This document shows positions 11,842-24,016 of a stretch of 64,000 nt of DNA, piece after piece. The stretch spans positions 200,123,322-200,187,321 of the forward strand of contig CM060680.1 in NCBI GenBank assembly GCA_030686995.1, in the 5' to 3' direction. The first letter of the stretch is position 1, and every line of letters starts with the position of its first letter. The notes beneath the pieces are model-generated. The model was not told the origin of the DNA, did not search any database, and saw nothing but the letters and a program-made list of their open reading frames with translations. The position numbers and the translations under genes are program-made. This DNA comes from Artemisia argyi (taxonomy: Eukaryota > Streptophyta > Magnoliopsida > Asterales > Asteraceae).

Positions 11842-13545
11842 CATCCTTCTGAATGGTGAATACATTGAGAACTAACAAGTAAATAAATACTCCGTAATAG
11901 TAAATTTTATTTGCAGACAGTTTGTTATTGTTTGCTTAGGCTGCATCAGCTTTAAAAGGCAGGTTGGTACATGCCAAAATGTTCACCGTTTCCATCTTAA
12001 TTGCAGGTCAAAATGGTTGACAAAAGTCTATCCTTTATAAATCCAAATATATGATTCACAGACACTCGGTTATTATTTGCTTAGGCGTCATCAATTTTCT
12101 TCTTATGTTTCACACATTTTCTTCTTTCACCCTACACAAACTAGTTTCTGGAAACGCTTCACTGGATTGAGGCTGACTAACAAGGATAAAGCAACAACAG
12201 GACATAACCACGCATGGTCCACTGGTCCTATATGTATATACACCTGTAAGTGCATGGTTTACTAAATTACTGAACTCCTCTGAACTCTCATTCTATTCAT
12301 TCTTTTGGAACATCTTTCACTACTAGAACAAAAGTTGCATTTATACTCATAGTGGGTCATCACCAGTCATAGACCAACATGTTCCTAAGAAACGCAAAAT
12401 GAAGTCTTACATAGTCTAGTCGTTAAGTCTGATATCTCAGAAAGGACCAAATTATTTTTTTGTTTTATCAAAAGTATGTCCAAATATGTAATGCTCCTCG
12501 GGGCACAAATACAGATAAAAACATGCAGCTTTCTGTTCTGATCTAGCCAGAAAATAAATATGAACGTAATGTACATCTTTTAAGAAACATACCACTATGT
12601 CTCCATTAGCAAGCATCTTACATTTAACATCATTTTTCGCAAGTCCGCCTGAGGTGCTAGCATCAAGACTTCCTCTATCAACTAACATGGCATCCTTACT
12701 GGATTCGATTGGAATGAATTTTCCTCCAATTGTTGATGTTGATCCTTGAAATGCTTTCTCGGGTTTCCTTCTCGACCAAAGAGCTTCATCTGCCTCAGCA
12801 ATTCGAGCAAAAAAATGGGATTTTTTAAATCTTATCAACAACTCTTCCGCCTGTTCCTGCTTGCTTGGGGATAAGCATGCTATGATATGAACTTGTTCAC
12901 CTGATTACAAAATAGTAAAGTTTTACCACAAAGCGGAAAAGAAAAGAAATAGGTTATAAAGATGAACAACTACCTGGAAAAACAAATGGGCGATCCAAGG
13001 ATCTAAATGACAGCATATCTGATTCCTTACTCCAATCATCAGAAAGCTCCTCTGCAAAAGCGTTTGACACTAATGATGAATTGTATTACGAACATCAATT
13101 CGCAGAGTAAACTGTCTTTTTGAATACTAGTAGAAAACTACTGACTGAGATCAATTTTCCAAGGACAACATGTCCAATAGTCGTGAGATAAAAGAAGTCA
13201 ACATGTTTTCTAAAAGGAATCGTAGTTATTCAGAGACCGTTACTTGATAGCGCAAAATAAAGTAATAGAGAAAAGTAGCAAGGGATTACTGCACGGGATG
13301 ATAATGTGTCCTTCTTCATGAACATGGATGTGCTTATCTACAATGGTCAAGCCAGTCTTCGTTCGTAAGCCCCCAAGTCTGCCAGTCTCATTAGCGGATG
13401 ATGTTACTGGATATACACTTGCAGCTATAAGATCATCTAATTTTGCAGCCAGCTTCATGTCGTATGATTGTGCTTAAGCTTCTGCCTCCTGATCCGCAGG
13501 AAGGGATCCACTCCCAGAACATTCGCTGGCCTGACAAGAGTTCCT
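9394..13545 (-). pseudogene. TRIPP: TRIPP-like gene (TRAPPII-associated protein), copy 1, broken
   Basis: Nine minus-strand exons with GT-AG borders: 13,290-13,545; 12,974-13,051; 12,593-12,900; 11,164-11,730; 10,644-10,798; 10,233-10,393; 10,031-10,164; 9,616-9,902; 9,394-9,494. Joined, they read SLDRPFVFPG, KKSHFFARIAEADEALWS, EILQFEKY, FRGVPLEPERFSVRCGLEG, NVSPAHVPDIVIYLDAIT, LELLPLTDGIITLDSL. From memory this matches the plant-specific TRAPPII partner TRIPP (Arabidopsis At3g17900), a trafficking factor at the trans-Golgi; the family name is moderately sure. Defects: TAA at 13,474-13,476 in the first seen exon; TGA at 11,575-11,577 where copy 2 has Trp; 51-bp in-frame loss in the 9,616-9,902 exon; terminal exon absent because block homology stops at the glyoxal oxidase fragment; N-terminal exon(s) not found. 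Confidence 0.8.
11769..11840. repeat. (AAAT)n plus poly-A insertion in copy-1 intron
   Basis: An (AAAT)n run passes into a run of about 38 A. Copy 2 (about 54,980) lacks all of it, giving the empty site ACAGAATACATCC. It lies in the intron just upstream of the exon that starts at 11,730. It could be a microsatellite expansion or a degraded retroposed A tail. Confidence 0.85.
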
Positions 13546-16100
13546 CTGAAATGCAAAAGATACGTCTTATTCACTTAGAACTTAAATCAATCAATAAGCT
13601 TGAACCCATTCGGCACTTGTTGTTAGTGATCAACTCTTATAAGCCAACAGCTCAGAATATGAAAAACCTTATGATTCGTCCTACTGTGAAGCACACTTTA
13701 AGAGACATTTTTGTACCCATTCTTGATATCATTCTTAGATTCGAACTTTAGGATTACTTATCTTATGTCACCTTCAGGAGTTATTTAAATGCAAATAAGC
13801 ACTTTTGAGTGTTTGGGTGGAAAAAACAGCTTATACTTTTGTGCTTATTTTCAGCCAAATAAGCACTTCTTAGCATTTGACACATTTTCATAAGCAAACT
13901 GTCACAAGAATCCACACTTTTCATCATCTTAGCACTTGTTCATTAATCCCTATCACAATGTACCAACCAAAATTATCACTTCTGATTATTCATCATATAT
14001 CCATTACATCTCGAATACTTTAACAAAGCTGATCATTAGCACCTATATCTACCACTACACATAGGTTGAGTTTAACCAAACCAGCAGTGTAGCGAAGCGG
14101 TAGTGTTCATATCTCAACGCTTCTTTGAGTAGCGTTTATTTAAACATAATCCAAGACGCTAAATTATTTTGACAATGCTGATCAATAGCACCTATATCTA
14201 CCAGTAGCAGCAACGTTTATTTTTCAATGCTTCTTTGAGTAGCGTTTCTAATACTAGCATTTAAACAAAATCCAAAATGCTATACGCTCCAAAACAAACA
14301 AGATTTATATTTCAAATGCTAAACGCTAGTTGCTCCAAAACACTGCGCCGAACATACGGGCATGTTTGCAAAAACTAGCAGTAATACTAGTATCTCTGGG
14401 CAGTAGTTGTTCGTTTTATTTAATTTTAAAGCTAAACGCTCCTTGTGAAGCAAGCTTATGTTTGGCAGCGAGCGAGCGTTTAGGAGCGTCTTGAAGCAAC
14501 TAGTTACTAGCGTTTAGCATTTTGTACACATATGCTTGTTTGGCAACTAGCATTCCTAATTTTTCTAAACACTCCGAATCAAAACGCTACTTGAAGGAGC
14601 ATTTACTAGCAATTAGCGTTTACATTTAATAATTACAACCACACAGCTATGTTACCAAACGCTTTATCTATCTATAGTTCTATACTACAATATAATGCAT
14701 TTGGGACTATTCTATAATTAGAAAGGCTTAAAATTCAGACTTTTTTCTTGCTTATTATGGAAATATTTCAAAATTAATTTGTTTGGAAGCAAGTTGGTTA
14801 GTAAGCGGTTGGTTGTTCAAACTAAAATTATTTGGCTTAACCATCTCTAATATCTCTACTTATAAAGCATGAAAACAACTAAACGTGTAACCAAATAACG
14901 CAAAATATAATCACACGGCGGGTGCGGGTATAGCTTATTGAACTGCTTTTCGCCAAACAATTTTAAACGCTACTAAAGGCTCTTATAATACACACATTTC
15001 ACTAATCATGTCATCATTTTAAACTCGAATAATAAAATCTAAAATAAACTATTCAAATTGAATTAATATATAATACTTCTAATTAGCATTATAATTGACA
15101 TTTATAAACCATGAATTCATGATTAGTTAAGTGACGTCATATTTACAAAAGAGGTGACGTCATTATAGGTGGAAATGATTATTACCGATCGCAGAAGATG
15201 ACCGTTGGAGATTGATTCAGGTAATGTGATTTTATTATTTTATTATTTATTTATTTAACCGGTCAAGTTAATCTATTTTATTTTGTGACAAAGTGTTGCA
15301 TACTTTACTGTGTTTGTTAGTTGAATGTCTTGTTGTTTCGGTTTCGGTTCGGTTCGGTTCGATTCGATTTTCGGTTTCTGTTTTAGATATTTTGATTGTA
15401 TCTGAGTTGGAACTGAAAATGACCGAAGGACCGGACTAAGTTGATGTCTCGCAGTAAAGATGTGTTTTTAATCGAGTATCAACTGATTTTTGCTTATTGG
15501 ATTTGTAATAGCTTTTTTCTTTTGTTAATTTTCGGTTCTTTTACGGAACTGAGAACCGTGGATATGCAATGAACGCGACACAAGAACAAGATTTTTTTTT
15601 TCCAAACTAAGAAACTGAGAACTGAAACGCAGGTTTAAATTTCGATTCAGTTTGGACCAGTCTCGGTTATCGTTGATGAATTGACTTTACTTAATTACCC
15701 TTGTGGCTGCTAATAAGCTCGAGGCCAGGGTGGGTCGACTTAGGTTAAGATGCGTGTGAATCACACAGATTTTTTATGTGTATTGTAAAATTATGTCAAA
15801 ATTACCAATTCATCCTAAATGCAACTTATCCAATTTTTGTGTGATGTAAGCCTTTGTTTAGTTTGAATAAAATGCATCTTATATTTTATCGTATAGAGAC
15901 ATGAGTCCATTATTGGTCATGGTGTTATATAAGAATAGTTTAGACATCTAGAGACAAGCTAGCTTGGACAACTTCTTATAACATCACATGTATGAGATCA
16001 AGTTTAATCCTATAAATTGTTAGAATGTAAGGACTAGTGTATCAGTTGATTTTGCGATCAGAAAAGACATTATGGAACGAAACAATGATCAATCCCGAGT
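13546..16100. other. Spacer of block 1: MITE-like and DC1-flank sequence, no gene seen
   Basis: 13,546-14,040 continues intron or leader sequence of the TRIPP-like gene. About 14,040-15,000 is rich in AACGCT, AGCGTT and TAGCGTTT words and contains GGGCATGTTTG near 14,358, resembling a degraded MITE. About 15,180-15,230 (GATGACCGTTGGAGATTGA followed by TTCAG and GTAATG) is conserved in block 2 and looks like a leader exon with a donor. About 15,460-16,090 is a copy of the DC1 3' flank. Confidence 0.45.
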
Positions 16101-17220
16101 TTTTTTTTTTTTTTTTTTGAAAAGATGAATTATATTACTCCAAAACAATATATTCAATATATGCAACTCTAAGAGGAGAGGGACAATCCCAAACACCACT
16201 TAAACTACCATCTACAAATAAACATAAGCAAGCTTCTATTCAAACAAATCATCAAAACAAACTACAATACAAAAACTTGCTATCACCAAAATTCACCAAT
16301 TTCACCAAGCTAACTAGGATATTCCAGCTCTATGACTAATTTTCCTTTTGTAAGATTATCTAGACAACCATATTATAGCTACACCCTCACAAATGGCTGG
16401 TAGATCCTATCACAAAAAGGCATCCTCATAAGAGAAGAATCACTAGAAGCTAGCTCAATCCAATCAAAAGCTACATTTCCACACTCAATTCTGAACATAT
16501 AAACTGAACAACAACCATTATATGAACAAAACTGAACATGGCATCACTTTTGATAGAGCTCTGCCATATAGCCAAATATAGTAATCCCTATGGATATCTA
16601 CATTTCCAGGGCTACATTTCGCTCTTGTAAGATTACCTTAAGAACTACATGCAGGTTGCAACTACAACCTTATATATAGCACTAGGGTCGTGTCACAAGT
16701 GGGGCATCATCACATAAAGATTAAACCAAACACTACAAACTGAAGATCTACTAACACTTGAAAGATCAGGGTAGTCCATCTTTCATGACTCACCCTATCT
16801 TCCACATCGAAAGCAGATCCTTAATTAGATCAGCCTACCACAAATTGAACATTCCATTTTGCAACTACATTCCTTATAGCAGCAGAATCCTTTACTCTCA
16901 GTCCCATCATCTTTATTTTGACAACATCTACAACATTGCAATAAACCTCTTCCCATCTTTTCCTTTTATCTCTAAAAATCCTTGCATTTCTTTCCCTCCA
17001 CACATAGTACACACATGCTGCAAACGTAAGTCTCCCCACCACACTCCATACATAATTGCCATTTGGATTGTTAGCCATGATATGAACAATGTTACACCAT
17101 CTTGAAGGGTAGTTTTCCAATCCTGTCATTGCTTGAGTTTTCTTCCAAATCTTCAAAGAGTATGAGCAGTTAAAGAAGAAATGATCATGGTCTTCCATAA
17201 CCATTGTACTTACTCTTAGG
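16101..17220 (-). mobile_element. LINE (L1 type) 3' fragment with zf-RVT domain
   Basis: On the minus strand, 17,225 to 16,830 encodes the zinc-binding region found at the C-terminus of plant L1 reverse transcriptases: HDHFFFNCSYSLKIW, then VYYVWRERNARIF and a basic tail. A T run at 16,101-16,118 on the plus strand corresponds to its poly-A tail. The endonuclease and polymerase are missing. Block 2 keeps the tail side (59,505-60,110) but has lost about 0.5 kb including nearly all the zinc-binding coding region. Confidence 0.78.
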
Positions 17221-19400
17221 AGCAACTACATAATCATAGTTGACGTCTTTATCTCCTTTTTTTTTTCAATAGATAACCATGCAATTGTTAAAAAGTTGTT
17301 ATAATAATTCAGATACATAGTAGCAATACTTTGGCCATTTGTTCAAAATACAAAGAATAGTAGAGATGTTTCATTATGATTAACTTTGGTTTTCACATTG
17401 ATAAGTTACATACATGCAAAATTACTTAAACTCTAAAAATCAAGGCCATTCAAAAGTACCACAAGAAAAACCATAAAAAGTTTGTTACAACTTATATTGC
17501 CTAGCTAGTGTTTAATTTATTACGACAAATTTGACACTTACAATAGAGTATATGATTATAAATAGTTGTTTATCTTGTCACTCAAATATTTCATATTTGT
17601 GATGCGAGTGAGTCATTTATGCCCCCCACATTATGGAAAGGCAGCCGATTGTGAGCTGGTTCGAGTTACCGGTTATTAACCTTTTGCACATAACTTAGTG
17701 TTAAACTAACAACAGTTCATTAAAAAAAACAAAATTTTACACTATGGGTGTTTTGAAGAGAGTATGAACATACCTACCGTCATACCCTGTGCCTTAGGTA
17801 TATCTGCCTCTGGTCACATGCATCATTTGTTTTATATCAATATAAAAAGTTTAAATTAATTGAACTATATATAAAAAGTTAAAAATAAAAATATGAATAA
17901 TTTTCTATGTTGACACATGCATAAACTTGATTGGGTTCATTAATAATATGTTGGTGATTTTCTCATCTTTAATTTTGGTTTGGAATCTCTCGTATATTTT
18001 TGCAGTTCCAAATCACAAATTTTAAGTTATTTGTGCATGTAAATTGGTTTTTTGTTCCGTAAATCTTCACTTATCTAAGTGACTAGTTTCGAACATTAAT
18101 CCAAAACAAAAAATTTCTTTAGTTCTTTTTGTATATCTTACTCTTCTTTTCTTTTTTAAAAGCAAAAGTAAAATAAAACAAAAGCAAAAGCTAATAATGT
18201 TGACAACATGTTTGGTTGAAATTTGTATGACAAAAATTTGGATTCAACCCACATTTATGGGGATAAGCAAATCCATTCTCCAATAGCAGGATTGTCTGAC
18301 ACACCACTATTTTTTTTTTATTCTCTCACATATGTCTAAACTTTTTCTTTTATTTATATATAATAATAACTTATTTATTTTATAGTATATTTTATCTAAT
18401 CTATATCAAATCCAAATCTAAATTCAACCCCAAATCCTAAACCTAAACCTAAACCATCTACAAACCAAACGGACCCTGAATCTTAATATATGTGGAATAA
18501 AAGACAAAAAGAAAGAATACATATTCTTACCTTGAGAAACAACTATGAATGTTTAGCTTTATGCTAACTTAACTAACATAGTCGACAAACATGTATGATA
18601 CTTTGAAATGAGTAAAATAACTAACGGGTCCATTTATGATTAAAGCTGATGAAAAAAAATAAGTGATTGAACATGTTGAATAAAGGAGAAAAAGAAAACA
18701 AGCATATAGATTCTTACCTTGCAGAGATAACTATGATTTTATAGCTCTATGTTAGCACAATATATAATCAAAATATTGTAATTAATTTGAGATGAAATTT
18801 TTGACACTTTTATTTATGAGTAGGTTAATCGTCTAAACATTTGAAGTTGCTAAAATGTCTAACAATTTGAATAAGAGAATAAGACAACATAAAACAAATA
18901 CATTAACATCAACAATATTTCTCACTATAGTAACTATTTTAAAGTAAAATTTAAAGTTAAAGCTAATAAAATGTAAATGGTAATACATGTAGAATAAAGA
19001 AGAAAAAAAGAAAACAAATATATATATTCTTACCTTTCAAAGACAATTAAGTATTTGTAGGTTTAGTATAAAGCTTACATTGTCAAATAAAATTTGACAT
19101 ATTGGTTATGAAGAGTCGGTTAGATGAAGAATAATTGAAATGGCTACACCGAATACAATTTACAAAAATATATGCCGCTTCACCTCCGCCTTTGTGGTCA
19201 AACACAAACTCTACCCCTCCGTGCCTCTCACGCGATGCCGCCACCTCGTCTCGCCTACCTAATCGCTCTTAGTCGACCAGTACGACGTCCAAAATCTTCT
19301 CTCCGGCCCTCCGCCGTCACGACAACGACATAATCTACAAATGTCATCACATTTGTCTTCTGCTAATGCTGAGGTTGATTAGTGAGATCAACAAAAAAAC
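17221..19400. other. Spacer of block 1, no intact gene
   Basis: 17,221-17,600 repeats the region upstream of the glyoxal oxidase fragment. The remainder is AT-rich and matches 60,480-63,030. About 18,880-19,140 is a dispersed segment also found near 22,670, 24,230, 41,680 and 62,530 (core CATCAACAATATTTCTCACT). About 19,170-19,375 is a GC-rich patch listed separately. Confidence 0.5.
19170..19375 (+). other. GC-rich, coding-like relic, unrecognised
   Basis: A patch of about 200 bases is clearly richer in C and G than its surroundings (for example GCCGCCACCTCGTCTCGCC) and recurs at 62,806-63,010. One plus frame reads FVVKHKLYPSV and, after a stop, LVDQYDVQNLLSGPPPS. I do not recognise the family. 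It looks like an exon fragment, now interrupted by a stop. Confidence 0.35.
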
Positions 19401-19419
19401 ACTTTTTTTTTTTCTAAAG

Positions 19420-19990
19420 AAAAGATGTGTGAATCTTAGCTATCCATTTTTTCATAACCCCCCCCCCCCCCCCCCCCATTTTTCATTTTTTTAAACAACA
19501 TATCTTGTAAACAGTAAATCTTCAAGCAACGAAAAATACACCATCGTGACGAGATTTAAATTATCTTTCTATAGATATGCACTTCTAAATACTTTTGACA
19601 AATTTTTTTTTCAAAATTCCTGCCCAGAAAAAGCAAACGTGATTTGTAAAATCACTTGTGATTTCTTTTTTTCTTGATTTGTAAAATTTTCGTCTAGAAA
19701 ATCATTTATGATTTATTATTTTTCTATTTGTAAAATCAATTTTGATTTGTTATTTTTCACATGCCGCGGGGCGGCGGGTGATTTTTAAAGTAATAAATCT
19801 GTGATTTTTTTTGTCGAAAATTTTGAAAAAAATCAACGAAAATATAGAGGATTTAATTCTCGTCCACGATGGTATAATTAATTTCGCGTAATAATTAACG
19901 GTTTGTGAGATATTTTAATTAAAAAAAACATATGAAAGTGGGTTTTTTTATTTGATGAAAAAAATAGATAGCTGAGATTGCATGGTTTGT
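19420..19990. mobile_element. Foldback (long-TIR, MULE-like) element, block 1
   Basis: The two halves are approximate inverted copies. The left half has TCTTAGCTATCCATTTTT, ACACCATCGTGACGAGATTT and TTTCTATAGATATGCAC; the right half has, inverted, ATCTCAGCTATCTATTTTT and ACCATCGTGGACGAG. The centre holds repeated GTGATTTGTAAAATC words. No coding capacity. It contains a 22-base C run near 19,459-19,480 absent from the partner at 63,040-63,615. Confidence 0.65.
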
Positions 19991-20303
19991 GTTATTTAGA
20001 TAAAAAAAATGTTCCATATGAAACTTTTGTCATCTAGATTTATCTTCTGAAAATGAAGAGCACGGTAATTACATTTCAGTTTTTAAAAGTTTTTTTAACT
20101 AGTTAATTATTTAGTTATATTATTTTATTCGATATACATTATGTTTAGAAATGGAAAAAAGGAGAAAAAGGGAAAGTAAGTACCGGGTCCCATTGTTTTA
20201 AGTTTCCACTACGCTTGGGAAATGTAGCAAAGCTGCCAAAAGCAAATAGGGTTCTTTTGTATATTGACTATATGTTTAACCGTGCCTGTTTTTTAGATTC
20301 TTA

Positions 20304-21085
20304 GGCTAAGCATAGTGGTTCATAAAACATCGGTCGAATGGCATGGGCGACCGATTTTGAAATCGGCCGAGCCCTTTGTGGTTGCTTGGTTAAATATCGG
20401 TCAAGGCAATAAAAAAACACAATCGGTCGAAATTATGACCGACTTTTGATACATACAAAATTGTTTAAATAACACAAAGAATTGATTCTGCATGCACCTT
20501 GATCTCCCTCATTTTTCCACCATTTTCTTCTCGGTCACCACCATTTAATTAGATGAAAAAGAAGTACGGTAAGTTGTGTAGCATAGTTGGGTTGATCATG
20601 GATTATGAGTTGGGAAGACGACAAGACGTGATTATAGTAAGCGTGCATGGTTTAAACGTGTGAAGTATAGTCGTATGAATATATTTGGCGAGCTTGCTTG
20701 ATAAGCAGTAAGTTGGGAATGCAAAATGATAATCAGCATGCATGTTTAGTAAGTTTTTTGAATGGCTACAAGACATGTTTAGTAAGTTTATCCATGCATA
20801 TTGGGACTTTATAGCAAGACCTGTATGATTCATGTGATGATCATGCAATTATGGTAAACTCTTACCCGTATGATTCATGTGATGATCATGCAATTATGGT
20901 AAACTCTTACATGTAAATGGCACGTATTGAATGATTAAGGGCACGTGTGCATGGATTTAGTTAAAACTATGGAGTAAAAAAAAAAAAAAAAAAAAAAAAG
21001 TTTTGGTCACCACTGTGGCATATGAGTCATGTCTGGTCACCGGAGAGAGAAAACTGACGTGACAGCTGGTGAACTGTGAGTAGCC
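20304..21085. mobile_element. PIF/Harbinger-like non-autonomous element (782 bp)
   Basis: Ends GGCTAAGCATAGTGGTTCA and, inverted, GGCTACTCACAGTTCACC, flanked by TTA at 20,301-20,303 and 21,086-21,088. The related sequence at 915-930 upstream of DC1 gene A reads straight through (TTTTTAGGATTGAG), giving the empty site. A 45-bp unit is tandemly duplicated inside (about 20,823-20,912), and an A run lies at 20,978-20,999. The 20,603-20,848 minus reading frame is not recognised and is probably chance. Confidence 0.75.
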
Positions 21086-21261
21086 TTAGGATTGAGGTGA
21101 TTGTGTTCATTTCGTTAGTCATTTTTTTTGTAAATTAGTTGAAACAGGTTCCAATTTTTAGTTTCTTAGGATTGAGCCGATTGCGTTTATCTCGTTAGTT
21201 GATAAATATTAATACGTTAGTTAAAACATATAGACTAGTTGAAAAATATTAATACGTTAGT

Positions 21262-21632
21262 TTATAAATAAATCACGTTGTTCATAAGTTTTCTAAAGAA
21301 AATCATATTATTCATCAGTTCATCAGTTTTCTAAAAACAAATCACATTGTTCATTAGTTTTTTTTAAAAAATCACGTTATTTATCAGTTTTCCAAAAAAA
21401 GTCATGTTGTTTATCAGTTTTCTAAAAAAAAAAAAACGGTGTTCATCAATTTTCTAAAAAAATCACGTTGTTTATCAGTTTTCTAAAAAAAATCATGTTA
21501 TTCATTGGTTTATCAATTTTCTAAAAAACAAATCACGTTTTTCATCAGTTTTCTAAGAAAGAAATCACGTTGCTCATCATTTTTTTTTAAATCACGTTGT
21601 ACATTAGTTCATCAGTTTTCTAAAAAAAATCA
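21262..21632. repeat. Degenerate about 30-bp minisatellite upstream of DC1 gene B
   Basis: Same unit as the array at 1,085-1,545: TCACGTTGTTCATCAG with TTTTCTAAA and short A runs. It has fewer units and ends where a Stowaway MITE begins. Its position upstream of a DC1 gene is conserved, though here it is about 4 kb from the start codon because of later insertions. Confidence 0.78.
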
Positions 21633-21634
21633 TA

Positions 21635-21828
21635 CTCCCTCGTCTCAAAATTATTATCCATATTTCATTTTTGTGATATCTCAAAATAATTGTTCACTTT
21701 CCTTTTTTAATAAAACTAGAGAATAAAGTAAGGGATATTCTCTTTGAGTGGTTGAAAGCTAAAGCGACCCCACTTTTATTAAACTATATGATTTCTCTCT
21801 CATGACAATAATTTTGAGACGGAGAGAG
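21635..21828. mobile_element. Stowaway-type (Tc1/mariner) MITE, 194 bp
   Basis: Ends CTCCCTCGTCTCAAAATTAT and, inverted, CTCTCTCCGTCTCAAAATTA, flanked by TA on both sides (21,633-21,634 and 21,829-21,830). CTCCCTCCGT-type ends and TA duplication are the hallmark of Stowaway MITEs. A 5'-truncated second copy is at 22,841-23,012, made by the local tandem duplication. Confidence 0.9.
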
Positions 21829-24016
21829 TAATATTTATCAGTTAGATTATAATGTTTATATGTTTATCAGTTAAAAGTGGAAATAGCAAAAACTGAGCTA
21901 GCAAAATTAAAAGAGGACGCTTGTCACCATGTCATGACTTTTTAGATTTTGTTCACTTTATAAAGGATAATAACCCATATTAGTAATAATATTTTCTCAT
22001 TTTGAGAATTTTAAGCATAATTATACGTTTTTTATATGTAGTAAAGATAAAAACATTAATTTTATCGAAATACATTACACAAGTAATGACTAAAATACAT
22101 ATATAAAGAGCGCATAATCAACTCATCGGTTCACATATATACCATCTATTCATTTTTTGTGATAATATAATGTTGATTTCACTGTGGGTCTTAATCTTAC
22201 CATTAAACTTACTTTTTCTTTATTGACTCTTTTTCAGCCTTTCACTTTAACCAGGCATAGACCCTCTTTCCTAATTCATCTACGGGTCTTGAAAAACAAA
22301 AAAAATGACATATTCTTAATACATGAAAACTATTTTCCTTTCCAAAATTGCTAGTTTTACGACTATTTATTAGTGTAATTTGTAATTTGGTATTGTAACA
22401 GCTACCATATTAACCATTTTATCTTTATACACCTTTTTCATATTGAGATACAACATAAATAGTAATTGTTAAGAAAAGAAAGTATGTTATATAGGTTCTG
22501 TAAACTCAACACGATTCGTATATACCCCTTTTTCTTTTTTAAATGGAGATATTTCAAATTATATTACAGTATCATTAAAGTTTTATAACTGAGACAGATT
22601 GGAGACTATTTTATTTAAGTTAGATCCTAGAGGTATATCATCTAACAATAACATAAAACAAAGAACAAAGACATCAACATCAACAATATTTCTCACTATA
22701 CTAAGAGCACTCGGTAAGGTGCCCTTTGCCCGAGTTATAAGTTAACGCAGCCGAATTAAGGGGTGAGTTATTGTACCGAGGGGGTAATTAGTTATTTGCA
22801 AGTTAACGCACCAAATTAAAGGGTGTGAGTTATTTTATTGTCCATATTTCATTTTTGTGATATCTCAAAATAATTGTTCACTTTCCTTTTTTAATAAAAC
22901 TAGAGAATAAAGTAAGGGATATTCTCTTTGAGTGGTTGAAAGCTAAAGCGACCCCACTTTTATTAAACTATATGATTTCTCTCTCATGACAATAATTTTG
23001 AGACGGCGAGAGTAATATTTATCAGTTAGATTATAATGTTTATATGTTTATCAGTTAAAAGTGGAAATAGCAAAAACTGAGCTAGCAAAATTAAAAGAGG
23101 ACGCTTGTCACCATGTCATGACTTTTTAGATTTTGTTCACTTTATAAAGGATAATAACCCATATTAGTAATAATATTTTCTCATTTTGAGAGTTTTAAGC
23201 ATAATTATACGTTTTTTATATGTAGTAAAGATAAAAACATTAATTTTATCGAAATACATTACACAAGTAATGACTAAAATACATATATAAAGAGCGCATA
23301 ATCAACTCATCGGTTCACATATATACCATCTATTCATTTTTTGTGATAATATAATGTTGATTTCACTGTAGGTCTTAATCTTACCATTAAACTTACTTTT
23401 TCTTTATTGACTCTTTTTCAGCCTTTCACTTTAACCAGGCATAGACCCTCTTTCCTAATTCATCTACGGGTCTTGAAAAACAAAAAAAATGACATATTCT
23501 TAATACATGAAAACTATTTTCCTTTCCAAAATTGCTAGTTTTACGACTATTTATTAGTGTAATTTGTAATTTGGTATTGTAACAGCTACCATATTAACCA
23601 TTTTATCTTTATACACCTTTTTTATATTGAGATACAACATAAATAGTAATTGTTAAGAAAAGAAAGTATGTTATATAGGTTCTGTAAACTCAACACGATT
23701 CGTATATACCCCTTTTTCTTTTTTAAATGGAGATATTTCAAATTATATTACAGTATCATTAAAGTTTTATAACTGAGACAGATTGGAGACTATTTTATTT
23801 AAGTTAGATCCTAGAGGTATATCATCTAACAATAACATAAAACAAAGAACAAAGACATCAACATCAACAATATTTCTCACTATACTAAGAGCACTCGGTA
23901 AGGTGCCCTTTGCCCGAGTTATAAGTTAACGCAGCCGAATTAAGGGGTGAGTTATTGTACCGAGGGGGTAATTAGTTATTTGCAAGTTAACGCACCAAAT
24001 TAAAGGGTGTAAGTTA
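21657..24016. repeat. 1,184-bp tandem duplication, two copies
   Basis: 21,657-22,840 is repeated head to tail as 22,841-24,016 with only a handful of substitutions. The left breakpoint lies inside the Stowaway MITE and the right breakpoint inside the Tourist-like MITE. Copy 2 therefore has a truncated Stowaway, and copy 1 a truncated Tourist. The junction reads TTATTTTATTGTCC against TTATTATCC at the original start, consistent with short-homology repair. Confidence 0.95.

Larger units (their letters stand above)
9040..20140. repeat. Segmental duplication, block 1 (partner 52,249-63,755)
   Basis: About 11.1 kb aligns in direct orientation with 52,249-63,755. Homology begins at CATCCATTTAAGGTA (block 2: AATCCATTTAAGGTA) and ends after TTATTCGATATACATT. 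Exons, introns and intergenic DNA are shared, with small indels and a few large insertions or deletions private to one copy. This is a genomic duplication, not retroposition, because introns are kept. Confidence 0.9.

Noticed and set aside
16758..17105. Plus-strand 115-codon frame
   Set aside because: Antisense of the L1 zinc-binding region; composition gives no family match.
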